Shown here piece after piece: positions 25,606 through 33,904 of a DNA stretch of 64,000 nt. The stretch lies in assembly GCA_023255415.1 (NCBI GenBank), contig JALRIN010000001.1:1-64000 (forward strand), written 5' to 3'. Each line of letters opens with the position of its first letter. The stretch's first letter is position 1. A program made the position numbers and the translations under genes. Under the pieces are notes generated by a model, which was not told where the DNA came from, ran no database searches, and saw only the letters and a list, made by a program, of their open reading frames with translations. The stretch is from Cypionkella sp. GTDB lineage: Bacteria > Pseudomonadota > Alphaproteobacteria > Rhodobacterales > Rhodobacteraceae.

Positions 25606-26934
25606 CTAAGCGTTCGAGGCCAAGGCGCGCGCAAAGGCGTGATACGAGGCTTTAGGGGTGCGGGCCAAAGTTTCGAAATCGACATGCACCAGTCCAAAGC
25701 GCTTTTCATAGCCCTCGGCCCATTCGTAATTGTCGAGCAAGGACCAATAGAAAAAGCCCTTGACCTGCGCCCCCTTGGCCATCGCGTCCTTGGTGGCCTG
25801 CAGATGTGCAAACAAAAACGCCTCGCGCACCGCATCGGGGATTTCGCCCGCTGCAATCTCATCGGCGTTGGCCATGCCGTTTTCGGTGACATAGATTGGC
25901 AGATCGCCGATATAATCGCGGTGCAGCCGTGTCAGGGTGGCGCGCAGACCTTCGGGGTAAATCTCCCATCCCATTTGAGTTTTCGGGCGCGGACCCGCGA
26001 CGCTGCGCAGATGCGGCCAAGCGCTGGCGGGGGCATGTTCGACGATATTGCGGGTGTAATAATTTACCCCCAGCCAATCAAGCTTTTGCGAAATCAGCGC
26101 CATATCGTCTTGCCAATCTGCGGGCATATGCGGGCCAAGGCCTTGCAGCACGTGTGCAGGATAGCTGCCTTGGCTGATGGCCTGGATAAACCACTGATTA
26201 AAGATGCCGTCCTGTCGGTCTGCGGCGGCTTGGTCGGCGGGGGTGTCGCTTGCGGCCTCGACGGCTTCGAAGTTCAGCACGATGCCCAGATTGTCTTGGC
26301 CCATGCCGCGCAACCGCTGGGTTGCAGCCCCATGGGCCAGTAAAATATGGTGCATGGCGCGGGCCGCTGCGCGAATGTCGCGGTGGCCGGGCGCGTGGCA
26401 ACCCAGAAAATGCGACAGCCAGGCCACGCACCACGGCTCGTTTATCGTGGCAATCGAGGCCACGCGGTCGCCAATGCGGCGGGTGATGGTTTCGGCGAAA
26501 TCGGCGAAATAAAAGCAGGTGTCGCGGTTTGCCCAGCCGCCACGATCGGCCAGTGCCGAGGGCAATTCCCAATGATACAGCGTCTGAAACGGCTTCAGCC
26601 CGCGTTGCAACATGCCGTCAACAAGGCGGTCGTAAAAATCCAACCCCTCGGGATTGACTGTGACGCCATCGGGCATCACCCGCGCCCAAGAGGTGGAAAA
26701 CCGATAGGCGTCCATATTTGCCGCGCGCAACAGATCCAGATCGGCGGGCCAATGATGATAGTGATCGCAGGCCCGCGCCCCATCTTCGGCGCGCACCACA
26801 TTGCCGGGGGTGGCGGCAAAACTGTCCCAATGGCACGGCCCCGCGCCGCCAAATTGCGCGCCCTCGATCTGATAGGCGGCGGTGGCGGCACCAAAAACAA
26901 AGCCTGCGGGGAAGTCGAAACGAGAAAGGGCCAT
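25606..26934 (-). CDS. Beta-glucosidase, glycoside hydrolase family 1
   Basis: A 442-residue cytosolic (beta/alpha)8 enzyme hydrolysing terminal beta-linked glucose. The acid/base Glu is in TINEPWCVAWLSHFLG and the nucleophile Glu in PIYVTENGMA; the N-terminal FVFGAATAAYQIEGA and C-terminal KGFFYWSLLDNYEW are family signatures. It is divergent from aglEFGAK across a 281-base gap that holds three operator-like sites, so both directions may share control. This would pair alpha- and beta-glucoside use in one locus. Confidence 0.94.
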   Translation of the reverse strand: MALSRFDFPAGFVFGAATAAYQIEGAQFGGAGPCHWDSFAATPGNVVRAEDGARACDHYHHWPADLDLLRAANMDAYRFSTSWARVMPDGVTVNPEGLDFYDRLVDGMLQRGLKPFQTLYHWELPSALADRGGWANRDTCFYFADFAETITRRIGDRVASIATINEPWCVAWLSHFLGCHAPGHRDIRAAARAMHHILLAHGAATQRLRGMGQDNLGIVLNFEAVEAASDTPADQAAADRQDGIFNQWFIQAISQGSYPAHVLQGLGPHMPADWQDDMALISQKLDWLGVNYYTRNIVEHAPASAWPHLRSVAGPRPKTQMGWEIYPEGLRATLTRLHRDYIGDLPIYVTENGMANADEIAAGEIPDAVREAFLFAHLQATKDAMAKGAQVKGFFYWSLLDNYEWAEGYEKRFGLVHVDFETLARTPKASYHAFARALASNA

Positions 26935-27011
26935 AAGCTGTTTTCACCAATTGAGCCTGCGCGGCGGCGTTGGGCAGTTTTCCCCAGACTGCTGGCATAG
27001 GAATCAGGGAC

Positions 27012-27023
27012 CAAACCGCTTTG
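27012..27023. promoter_or_regulatory. LacI-type operator-like site 1 (bgl/aglE gap)
   Basis: CAAACCGCTTTG, a near palindrome centred on CG as in LacI-family operators. It is the exact reverse complement of site 3 and differs by two bases from site 2. It lies 78 bases from the beta-glucosidase start. Confidence 0.6.
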
Positions 27024-27076
27024 TTTTCAGGTTAGCCGAAGCGCGAGGCGCAAAACATAGCGGAATTTGTCTTTCT

Positions 27077-27088
27077 CAATGCGCTTTG
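27077..27088. promoter_or_regulatory. LacI-type operator-like site 2 (bgl/aglE gap)
   Basis: CAATGCGCTTTG, centred on CG with one mismatched arm pair. It ends 2 bases before TTGACG (27091-27096), the best -35 candidate for aglE; the matching -10 (AACCTT, 17 bases on) is weak. Confidence 0.6.
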
Positions 27089-27127
27089 GATTGACGGAGT
27101 TTTCACGATCTGCAACCTTGGCGCATC

Positions 27128-27139
27128 CAAAGCGGTTTG
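27128..27139. promoter_or_regulatory. LacI-type operator-like site 3 (bgl/aglE gap)
   Basis: CAAAGCGGTTTG, reverse complement of site 1. Together with site 2 it forms 10-base inverted arms CGCTTTGGAT (27082-27091) and ATCCAAAGCG (27125-27134) around the putative aglE promoter, a layout suited to repression. Confidence 0.6.
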
Positions 27140-27215
27140 AGGCGATTCTTGTCGCGCGAGGCCTAATGTGGATTACGCCCAGAAAAGGGGCGGGGGAAAT
27201 CGGGAGGATATACCT

Positions 27216-28571
27216 ATGAAGATTAAACTTTATGCCAGCGCCGCGGCGTTGGCGATGATGGCCGGCGGAGCTTTTGCGCAGGATTTGAAATTTCCCGTGG
27301 GCGAGGGCGCTTTTAGCTGGGGCTCGATGGACGAGTTCAAAGCCGCGCATGGCGATCTGGCGGGTCAAGAGCTGACCATCGCAGGCCCATGGCTTGGCCC
27401 AGACCAAGAACTGTTTGAATCGGTTCTGGCCTATTTTGAATCGGCCACCGGCGTTGACGTGAAATACGTAGGCTCTGACAGCTTTGAAACCCAAGTGCGC
27501 ATTGATGCCGAAGCAGGTTCGGCGGCAAACATCTCGGTCTTCCCGCAGCCGGGTCTGGAAGCAGACCTTGCCAAGCTGGGCCAAGTTGCGCCTTTGACCG
27601 ACGCAGATGCTGCTTGGTTGAAAGACAACTATGCTGCCGGCCAGTCTTGGGTTGATCTGGCAAGCTTTCCGGGCGCCGATGGTGTCAGCAAGCTGTTTGG
27701 CTTTTTCTACAAAGTTGATGTGAAATCGCTGGTTTGGTATTCGCCAGAAACCTTCGCTGACGCGGGCTATAAAGTGCCGTCGACGATGGAAGAGCTGAAG
27801 GCGCTGACCGATCAGATCGTGGCAGATGGCGGCACCCCTTGGTGTATCGGTCTGGGTTCGGGCGGGGCGACCGGCTGGCCAGCGACCGACTGGGTTGAAG
27901 ACATGATGCTGCGCACCCAATCGCCGCAGGATTATGACGCATGGGTCAAGAATGATCTGAAGTTCAACGATCCAAAAGTTGTGGCTGCCATCGACGAATT
28001 CGGCTGGTTCGCCAACAATGACAAATACGTCGCCGGTGGCCGTGGCGCAGTCGCCACCACCGACTTCCGCGACAGCCCCAAGGGTTTGTTCACCTCGCCT
28101 CCGCAGTGCTATATGCACCGTCAGGCCTCGTTCATCCCGTCGTTCTTCCCAGAAGGCACGCAGGTTGGTACCGATGCGGATTTCTTCTATTTCCCATCCT
28201 ATGCTGACAAAGACCTTGGCAAGCCGGTTCTGGGCGCAGGCACCGTCTTTGGCATCACCAAAGACAGCCCCGCTGCACGGGCCTTCATCGACTGGCTGAA
28301 AGTGCCATTGGCACATGAAGTCTGGATGGCACAGTCGGGCTTCTTGACGCCATTGAAATCTGCAAATCCGGCTTTGTATGCCAATGACGCGCAGCGCAAA
28401 ATGGGCGAGATCCTGCTGGGCGCTGACACCTTCCGTTTTGATGGCTCTGACTTGATGCCAGGCGGCGTTGGTGCTGGGTCGTTCTGGACCGGCATGGTGG
28501 ATTATGTCGGTGGCAAATCGGCACAAGACGTGGCCGATGCGATCCAAACCTCTTGGGACGCGCTGAAGTAA
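27216..28571 (+). CDS. aglE: Alpha-glucoside ABC transporter substrate-binding protein
   Basis: A 451-residue periplasmic sugar-binding protein with signal peptide (MKIKLYASAAALAMMAG, cleavage near AFA-QDL). The family pattern is seen in GQELTIAGPWLGPDQELFES and GTPWCIGLGSGGATGWPATD. It binds alpha-glucosides such as sucrose, maltose or trehalose in the rhizobial Agl system. First gene of aglEFGAK; a CGGGAGGATATACCT ribosome region precedes ATG 27216. A hairpin after the stop probably raises its level relative to the permeases. Confidence 0.92.
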   Translation: MKIKLYASAAALAMMAGGAFAQDLKFPVGEGAFSWGSMDEFKAAHGDLAGQELTIAGPWLGPDQELFESVLAYFESATGVDVKYVGSDSFETQVRIDAEAGSAANISVFPQPGLEADLAKLGQVAPLTDADAAWLKDNYAAGQSWVDLASFPGADGVSKLFGFFYKVDVKSLVWYSPETFADAGYKVPSTMEELKALTDQIVADGGTPWCIGLGSGGATGWPATDWVEDMMLRTQSPQDYDAWVKNDLKFNDPKVVAAIDEFGWFANNDKYVAGGRGAVATTDFRDSPKGLFTSPPQCYMHRQASFIPSFFPEGTQVGTDADFFYFPSYADKDLGKPVLGAGTVFGITKDSPAARAFIDWLKVPLAHEVWMAQSGFLTPLKSANPALYANDAQRKMGEILLGADTFRFDGSDLMPGGVGAGSFWTGMVDYVGGKSAQDVADAIQTSWDALK

Positions 28572-28582
28572 TCCTTGATTTG

Positions 28583-28610
28583 CGGCGCTCCCCTTCGCGG
28601 AGGGGCGCCG
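28583..28610 (+). terminator. Intercistronic hairpin between aglE and aglF
   Basis: CGGCG (28583-28587) and CCCC (28590-28593) pair with GGGG (28602-28605) and CGCCG (28606-28610), leaving a 2-base bulge. The tail is TTCTT only, so it is more likely a partial terminator or mRNA-stabilising stem than a full stop, as is common after binding-protein genes. Confidence 0.6.
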
Positions 28611-28694
28611 TTCTTGCATCATCTGCCGCAGGCAGTGCAGCCATTTCCGGATGGATCAACCGGATTTAAGAACAAATAAGAGGGGGACCTTGCG

Positions 28695-29930
28695 ATGAAT
28701 CCGGCACTTCAGGGCCTGATCACCATCATCGTCGGCGTTGGCGGATGTATCAGCTATTTCTATCTCTCGAATTTGTTTTTGGACAAAGTGCTGTTCCCTA
28801 TTCGAGGCGTGCGTGCCGGTCGAAATATCAGCCGCGCAAATATGATCCGGCCTTGGCTGTTCCTGGCCCCTGCGATCTTTGCGATGAGCGTTTATCTGGC
28901 CTATCCGGTGTTCGAGACCTTTCGGCTGTCTTTGATGCAGCGGGTTGCGGGGGGCGGATATGAATTTGTTGGCCTGCAAAACTATCAAAAGATGCTGCAA
29001 GAGACCAAGTTTTGGGAGGCCTTGCACAACAACCTGCTGTGGCTCTTGGTGGTGCCTGCGGCCTCGACGGGCTTTGGTCTGTTGGCGGCGCAATTGTCTG
29101 ACCGGATCAGCTGGGGCAACCTGGCCAAGTCTTTGATTTTCATGCCGATGGCGATTTCTTTTGTTGGGGCAGCGGTGATCTGGAAGCTGGTCTATGACAC
29201 CCGTGGCGTTGACCAAGATCAGATCGGCATTCTGAACGCGGTTTGGTTGCATTTCAAAGGTGGCCCGATTTCGGTGCTGTTTTTGCAGATTGTGCCAAGC
29301 GTTGCTTTGATCGGCTTTGCGGCGGCTGTGGCCTATCTTGGCTGGGCACTGCTGCGCCCGCTGCTGGCGGGCCGCGATCTGGTGATTTGGGCCGTTCCCT
29401 TGCGCGCGATCGCGGCGGCAGTGGCGGCTTGGCTGATCTGGCTGTCGCTGCGCGCAACGCTGAACATCGCCTCTGCCGATCTGCCTTACGGTGCGCCGCA
29501 GACATGGCTGACCATTCCGTTTTGGAATTCGTTTTTCCTGATGGCGGTCTTGGTCTGGATCCAGACCGGTTTTGCGATGGTGATCTTGTCGGCCGCGCTG
29601 CGCGGTGTGCCCGAAGACACCATCGAGGCGGCGATTGTGGATGGCGCCAATCCGTTTCAGATTTTCTTTAAAATCAAGGTGCCGCAGATCATGGGCACGA
29701 TTGTGGTGGTTTGGACCACGATCACCATCGTGGTGCTGAAGGTGTTTGACATCGTCTACGCCATGTCCAACGGCCAGTGGGAAACGCAGGTTCTGGCGAA
29801 TTACATGTATGACAAGCTGTTTCGCGCCAATGATTGGGGCATCGGCTCGGCCTCGGCGATGGTGATCATGCTTTTGGTCATGCCGATCCTGATCTGGAAC
29901 GTTTACAACGCCCGTAAGGAGATGCGCTGA
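28695..29930 (+). CDS. aglF: Alpha-glucoside ABC permease AglF with an extra membrane insert
   Basis: A 411-residue inner-membrane permease. The EAA loop is EAAIVDGANPFQIFFKIKVP (residues 311-330), and KVFDIVYAMSNGQWETQVLA is typical AglF. The family usually has about 335 residues; here residues about 188-265 form an added segment with two further hydrophobic stretches (VLFLQIVPSVALIGFAAAVA, then an Ala/Trp-rich one) between LVYDTRGVDQDQIGILNAVW and the conserved PQTWLTIPFWNSFF. The frame and codon use are normal throughout the insert. An N-terminal extra helix (residues 6-28) is also present. Two bases separate it from aglG. Confidence 0.9.
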   Translation: MNPALQGLITIIVGVGGCISYFYLSNLFLDKVLFPIRGVRAGRNISRANMIRPWLFLAPAIFAMSVYLAYPVFETFRLSLMQRVAGGGYEFVGLQNYQKMLQETKFWEALHNNLLWLLVVPAASTGFGLLAAQLSDRISWGNLAKSLIFMPMAISFVGAAVIWKLVYDTRGVDQDQIGILNAVWLHFKGGPISVLFLQIVPSVALIGFAAAVAYLGWALLRPLLAGRDLVIWAVPLRAIAAAVAAWLIWLSLRATLNIASADLPYGAPQTWLTIPFWNSFFLMAVLVWIQTGFAMVILSAALRGVPEDTIEAAIVDGANPFQIFFKIKVPQIMGTIVVVWTTITIVVLKVFDIVYAMSNGQWETQVLANYMYDKLFRANDWGIGSASAMVIMLLVMPILIWNVYNARKEMR

Positions 29931-29931
29931 G

Positions 29932-31074
29932 ATGGATAACATCGTTGGTAAAAAATCCACGCTGACCTGGGCTGTGCATATCTCGATGGCGTTTTTGGTG
30001 GCGCTGTGGCTGCTGCCAACCTTTGGGCTGTTTGTGTCTTCGTTTCGCACGTCAGATCAGATCGTAGGGTCTGGCTGGTGGTCGGCGCTTTCCACCCAAG
30101 AGCGGCAACTGCCCGCGATCCGTGTGGCGGGGGATGAGGTGCAAAAGGATGGCCGCTTTGTGATCGAGGGCCGGTTGTTCGAGGCCACCAACGCCAATGT
30201 CAGTGCCTGGGGCACCAGTTCACAAGCGCCGACGAAATACGGCCCCGGCGAGACGGTCGATCTGGGCGATGGCGTCAGCCTGACGGTGCAGGCCGACGGG
30301 GTTTATGATCTGTCCTCTCCTGTCAGTTTTGGCGATCAGCGCTTGCCGCGGATTTTCAGCACCGCGGCGACCCCGCCAGAGTTTACTTTGGACAACTATA
30401 AATCGCTTTTGCTTGACCCCAAGAATGTCGATGGCATGGGCAAGGCGTTTTTCAACACGCTGACGGTGACGATTCCGGCGACAATCATTCCGATTTTGGT
30501 CGCAGCCTTTGCCGCCTATGCCTTGGCCTGGATGGATTTTCCGGGCCGGGCTTTGCTGATTGCCGCGATTGTCGGGCTGTTGGTGGTTCCGCTGCAATTG
30601 GCGCTTATACCGCTGTTAAAGCTGCATTTGGCTTTAGGGATTGGCAAAGGCTATCTGGGGGTTTGGCTGGCCCATACCGGCTTTGGCCTGCCGCTTGCGA
30701 TCTATTTGCTGCGCAATTACATGGTCGGATTGCCGCGCGATATTATCGAATGCGCCAAAATTGACGGGGCGACCGATTTTCAGATCTTTATGAAGATCGT
30801 GCTGCCACTGTCATTCCCGGCCCTTGCCAGCTTTGCGATTTTCCAATTCCTCTGGACCTGGAACGATCTGCTGGTGGCCTTGGTTTTCCTGATCGACAGC
30901 ACCGGCGAGACCACGGTGATGACCAAGCAGATCGTGGAATTGCTGGGCACGCGGGGCGGCAATTGGGAAATTCTGGCAACGGCGGCCTTTGTTTCGATTG
31001 CGGTGCCTTTGATGGTGTTCTTTGCGATGCAGAAATACCTTGTCCGCGGCCTGTTGGCCGGATCGGTCAAGTGA
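29932..31074 (+). CDS. aglG: Alpha-glucoside ABC permease AglG
   Basis: A 380-residue inner-membrane permease that pairs with AglF. The first helix (residues about 13-36) is followed by a periplasmic domain of about 110 residues (roughly 45-160) that is characteristic of AglG, then five helices with the EAA loop ECAKIDGATDFQIFMKIVLP. The end KYLVRGLLAGSVK is the usual MalG-type tail. Close spacing to aglF and aglA indicates one operon. Confidence 0.92.
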   Translation: MDNIVGKKSTLTWAVHISMAFLVALWLLPTFGLFVSSFRTSDQIVGSGWWSALSTQERQLPAIRVAGDEVQKDGRFVIEGRLFEATNANVSAWGTSSQAPTKYGPGETVDLGDGVSLTVQADGVYDLSSPVSFGDQRLPRIFSTAATPPEFTLDNYKSLLLDPKNVDGMGKAFFNTLTVTIPATIIPILVAAFAAYALAWMDFPGRALLIAAIVGLLVVPLQLALIPLLKLHLALGIGKGYLGVWLAHTGFGLPLAIYLLRNYMVGLPRDIIECAKIDGATDFQIFMKIVLPLSFPALASFAIFQFLWTWNDLLVALVFLIDSTGETTVMTKQIVELLGTRGGNWEILATAAFVSIAVPLMVFFAMQKYLVRGLLAGSVK

Positions 31075-31081
31075 ACGACAG

Positions 31082-32722
31082 ATGATAAAGATGGAACAAG
31101 CCGTGACGAATATGGACGTGAACTGGTGGCGTGGTGCGGTGATCTATCAGATCTATCCGCGCAGCTTTCAAGACAGCAATGGCGATGGCATCGGCGATCT
31201 GCAGGGCATCACCGCGCGGCTGCCGCATATTGCAGCGCTTGGCGCAGATGCGATCTGGATCAGCCCGTTCTTTACCTCGCCGATGCAGGATTTTGGCTAT
31301 GATGTCTCGGATTACTGCGACGTTGACCCGATGTTTGGGCAATTGGCTGATTTTGACGCGCTGATGGCGCGGGCAAAAGAGCTTGGGCTAAAGGTGATGA
31401 TCGATCTGGTGCTGTCGCACACGGCCGCGGCGCATCCGTGGTTTCAAGAAAGCCGCAAAAGCCGCAACAATGATAAATCCGATTGGTATGTCTGGGCCGA
31501 GCCAAAGGGCGACGGCGGGCCGCCCAACAATTGGCTGTCGATCTTTGGCGGCAGTGCCTGGCAATGGGACGCGCGGCGCGAACAGTATTATCTGCACAAC
31601 TTTCTGACCAGCCAGCCCGATCTGAACCTGCACCACGAACCCGTGCAGCAGGCTTTGTTGGATGTAGCGCAATTCTGGCTAAAGCGCGGCGTGAACGGCT
31701 TTCGGCTCGACACCATCAATTTTTACTTTGCCGATAAATATCTGCGCGACAACCCGCCGCTGCCCAAAGCAATGCGCAATGACACCATCGCGCCGGGGGT
31801 GAACCCCTATAACCATCAGCTGCATCTGTTTGACAAAAATCAGCCGGAAAATCTGGAGTTTCTTAAGAAATTCCGCGATGTGCTGAACCCCTTTGGCGCG
31901 GCTGCGGTCGGCGAGGTGGGCGACGCGCAGCGCGGGCTGGAGATTATGGCTGAATATACCTCGGGCGGGGATAAGGTGCAGATGTGCTACCCCTTCGAGA
32001 TGCTGCAACCCAAGCGGCTGACGGCGGATTTTCTGATTGAGACCTTTGCGCGGATGAATGCTGTGGCACCGGATGCTTGGCCCTGCTGGTCGTATTCCAA
32101 CCACGACACCGTGCGCCATATCACCCGTTGGGGTCTGACGGATGCGGGCGCGCGCGCCTATATCGCGCTGCTGGTCTGTCTGCGCGGGTCTATCTGCATC
32201 TATCAGGGCGAAGAATTGGGCCTGCCCGAGGCTGAAATCGCCTTTGAAGATCTGCAAGACCCCTACGGCATCGAATTCTGGCCCGAGTTCAAGGGCCGCG
32301 ATGGCTGTCGCACGCCGATGGTTTGGGCGAAAGACAATGCCAGCGGTGGCTTTAGCACGGGCAAGCCTTGGCTGCCGGTGATGGCGGGGCATCTGGGCCT
32401 TGCCGTGGCCGAGCAGACGGGCGATCCGGCCTCGATGCTGGCGCATTACACGCGGGCACTGGCGCTGCGCAAAACCCACCGCGCCCTGGTCGATGGTGCG
32501 ATGACGGGGCTTTGCGCCATCGGCGATGCGGTGATGTTCCAGCGCAGCGCGGGCGCGGAAACCTTGGTCTTTGCGGTCAATCTGGGAGAAGCTTCGGTTG
32601 AACTGGATCTGCCCGAAGGGGTTTGGACGGACATCGGGATGGATTTTGGCGGCACAGCACCGCTTGGCCACAGCTTGGCGCTTGCGCCATGGGGTTACAG
32701 TCTGCTGCGCAAGGGCGAATGA
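31082..32722 (+). CDS. aglA: Alpha-glucosidase, glycoside hydrolase family 13
   Basis: A cytosolic GH13 enzyme of about 546 residues that hydrolyses imported alpha-glucosides. Conserved regions are YQIYPRSFQDSNGDGIGDL, DLVLSHTAAAHPWF, the nucleophile Asp in GFRLDTINFYF, the acid/base Glu in AVGEVGDAQRG and the transition-state Asp in SNHDTVRH. The ATG at 31082 is chosen 7 bases after the aglG stop; ATGs at 31091 and 31112 are alternatives. No signal peptide, so hydrolysis follows uptake. Confidence 0.92.
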   Translation: MIKMEQAVTNMDVNWWRGAVIYQIYPRSFQDSNGDGIGDLQGITARLPHIAALGADAIWISPFFTSPMQDFGYDVSDYCDVDPMFGQLADFDALMARAKELGLKVMIDLVLSHTAAAHPWFQESRKSRNNDKSDWYVWAEPKGDGGPPNNWLSIFGGSAWQWDARREQYYLHNFLTSQPDLNLHHEPVQQALLDVAQFWLKRGVNGFRLDTINFYFADKYLRDNPPLPKAMRNDTIAPGVNPYNHQLHLFDKNQPENLEFLKKFRDVLNPFGAAAVGEVGDAQRGLEIMAEYTSGGDKVQMCYPFEMLQPKRLTADFLIETFARMNAVAPDAWPCWSYSNHDTVRHITRWGLTDAGARAYIALLVCLRGSICIYQGEELGLPEAEIAFEDLQDPYGIEFWPEFKGRDGCRTPMVWAKDNASGGFSTGKPWLPVMAGHLGLAVAEQTGDPASMLAHYTRALALRKTHRALVDGAMTGLCAIGDAVMFQRSAGAETLVFAVNLGEASVELDLPEGVWTDIGMDFGGTAPLGHSLALAPWGYSLLRKGE

Positions 32723-32734
32723 AGGGAATTTGAT

Positions 32735-33817
32735 ATGTCTGAATTAACGCTGAGCAATGTCGAGAAATCCTACGGCGAGGTCAAGGTTCTGTCCAACATC
32801 AATCTGGACATTAAAACCGGGGAACTGATCGTTTTTGTCGGCCCATCGGGCTGCGGCAAATCCACGCTTTTGCGGATGATTGCGGGTTTGGAAAAGATCT
32901 CTGGTGGCGAATTCAGCATTGATGGCGTGCGGATGAATGAGGTGCCACCCGCACAGCGCGGCATTGCGATGGTGTTTCAATCCTATGCGCTTTATCCGCA
33001 TATGACGGTGCGCGACAACATGAGCTTTGCGCTGAAAATCGCCAAGAAAACCGCGGCAGAAATCGAGACTGCCGTGGCCAAGGCCGCCAAGATCTTGCAG
33101 CTGGAACCCTATCTTGACCGCCTGCCAAAGGCGCTGTCGGGCGGGCAACGCCAGCGGGTGGCGATTGGCCGCTCGATCGTGCGCGACCCCAAGGTCTATC
33201 TGTTTGACGAACCGCTCTCAAACCTTGATGCGGCTTTGCGGGTGGCCACACGGATCGAGATTGCGCAGCTGAAAGAGTCGATGCCGAATTCGACAATGAT
33301 TTACGTCACCCATGATCAGGTCGAAGCGATGACGCTTGCCAGCCGCATTGTGGTGCTTGCCGGTGGTGGCATCAGCCAAGTCGGCACGCCGCTCGAGCTT
33401 TACGAACGGCCGCAGAACGAATTTGTCGCGCAGTTCATCGGCTCGCCCGCCATGAACCTGATGGCGGGCGAAGTGGTGGCAACCGGCGAGATCACCACCG
33501 TCAAGCTTGCCAATGGCGGCATGGTCAAGGCCGCGGTGCCGACGCGCGCCGACGACATCGGGCTAAAGGTCAATATCGGCGTGCGCCCCGAAGACCTGAT
33601 GGCCTCGGCCGAGCCGTTTTTTGAAGGCAAGGTCGCGATCACCGAAGCGCTGGGCGAAGTGACTTTGCTGTACTACGAACAGCAGGGCGATGACGCGCAG
33701 GTGGTGGCCAAGCTGCCGGGCATCCACAAAGACCTGCGGCATTCGACGCTTGCCCTGGGGGCTGATCCGCGCAAGGTGCATGTCTTTGCCAATGGCATTA
33801 ACCTGCTTTACCGCTAA
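32735..33817 (+). CDS. aglK: Alpha-glucoside ABC transporter ATPase
   Basis: A 360-residue MalK/UgpC-type ATPase. Walker A GPSGCGKS at residues 36-43, signature LSGGQRQR at 134-141, Walker B VYLFDEP at 154-160 and H-loop VTHDQVEAM; a C-terminal regulatory OB-fold region of about 120 residues follows. GAAGGGAA upstream is the ribosome site. Last gene of aglEFGAK; it may serve other sugar importers too. Confidence 0.93.
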   Translation: MSELTLSNVEKSYGEVKVLSNINLDIKTGELIVFVGPSGCGKSTLLRMIAGLEKISGGEFSIDGVRMNEVPPAQRGIAMVFQSYALYPHMTVRDNMSFALKIAKKTAAEIETAVAKAAKILQLEPYLDRLPKALSGGQRQRVAIGRSIVRDPKVYLFDEPLSNLDAALRVATRIEIAQLKESMPNSTMIYVTHDQVEAMTLASRIVVLAGGGISQVGTPLELYERPQNEFVAQFIGSPAMNLMAGEVVATGEITTVKLANGGMVKAAVPTRADDIGLKVNIGVRPEDLMASAEPFFEGKVAITEALGEVTLLYYEQQGDDAQVVAKLPGIHKDLRHSTLALGADPRKVHVFANGINLLYR

Positions 33818-33904
33818 GGCAGTTTCCGCGCCGGTTGACAGGGGCTTTGCGCGCCATACAGATGTCGTATCGGGCGCGCGCCTGAAACTTGGCAAGGAAT
33901 GACC

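Noticed and set aside
28583..28610. aglE-aglF stem as the operon end
   Set aside because: There is no T run, and aglF-G-A-K follow closely with no other promoter seen.
27027..28622. A 531-codon open frame on the minus strand opposite aglE
   Set aside because: It is a mirror of aglE codon bias in GC-rich DNA; aglE has a ribosome site, signal peptide and conserved motifs, while the mirror frame shows no domain.
28656..30050. A 464-codon minus-strand frame opposite aglF
   Set aside because: Its product is Arg/His/Gln-rich without motifs and is fully covered by aglF.
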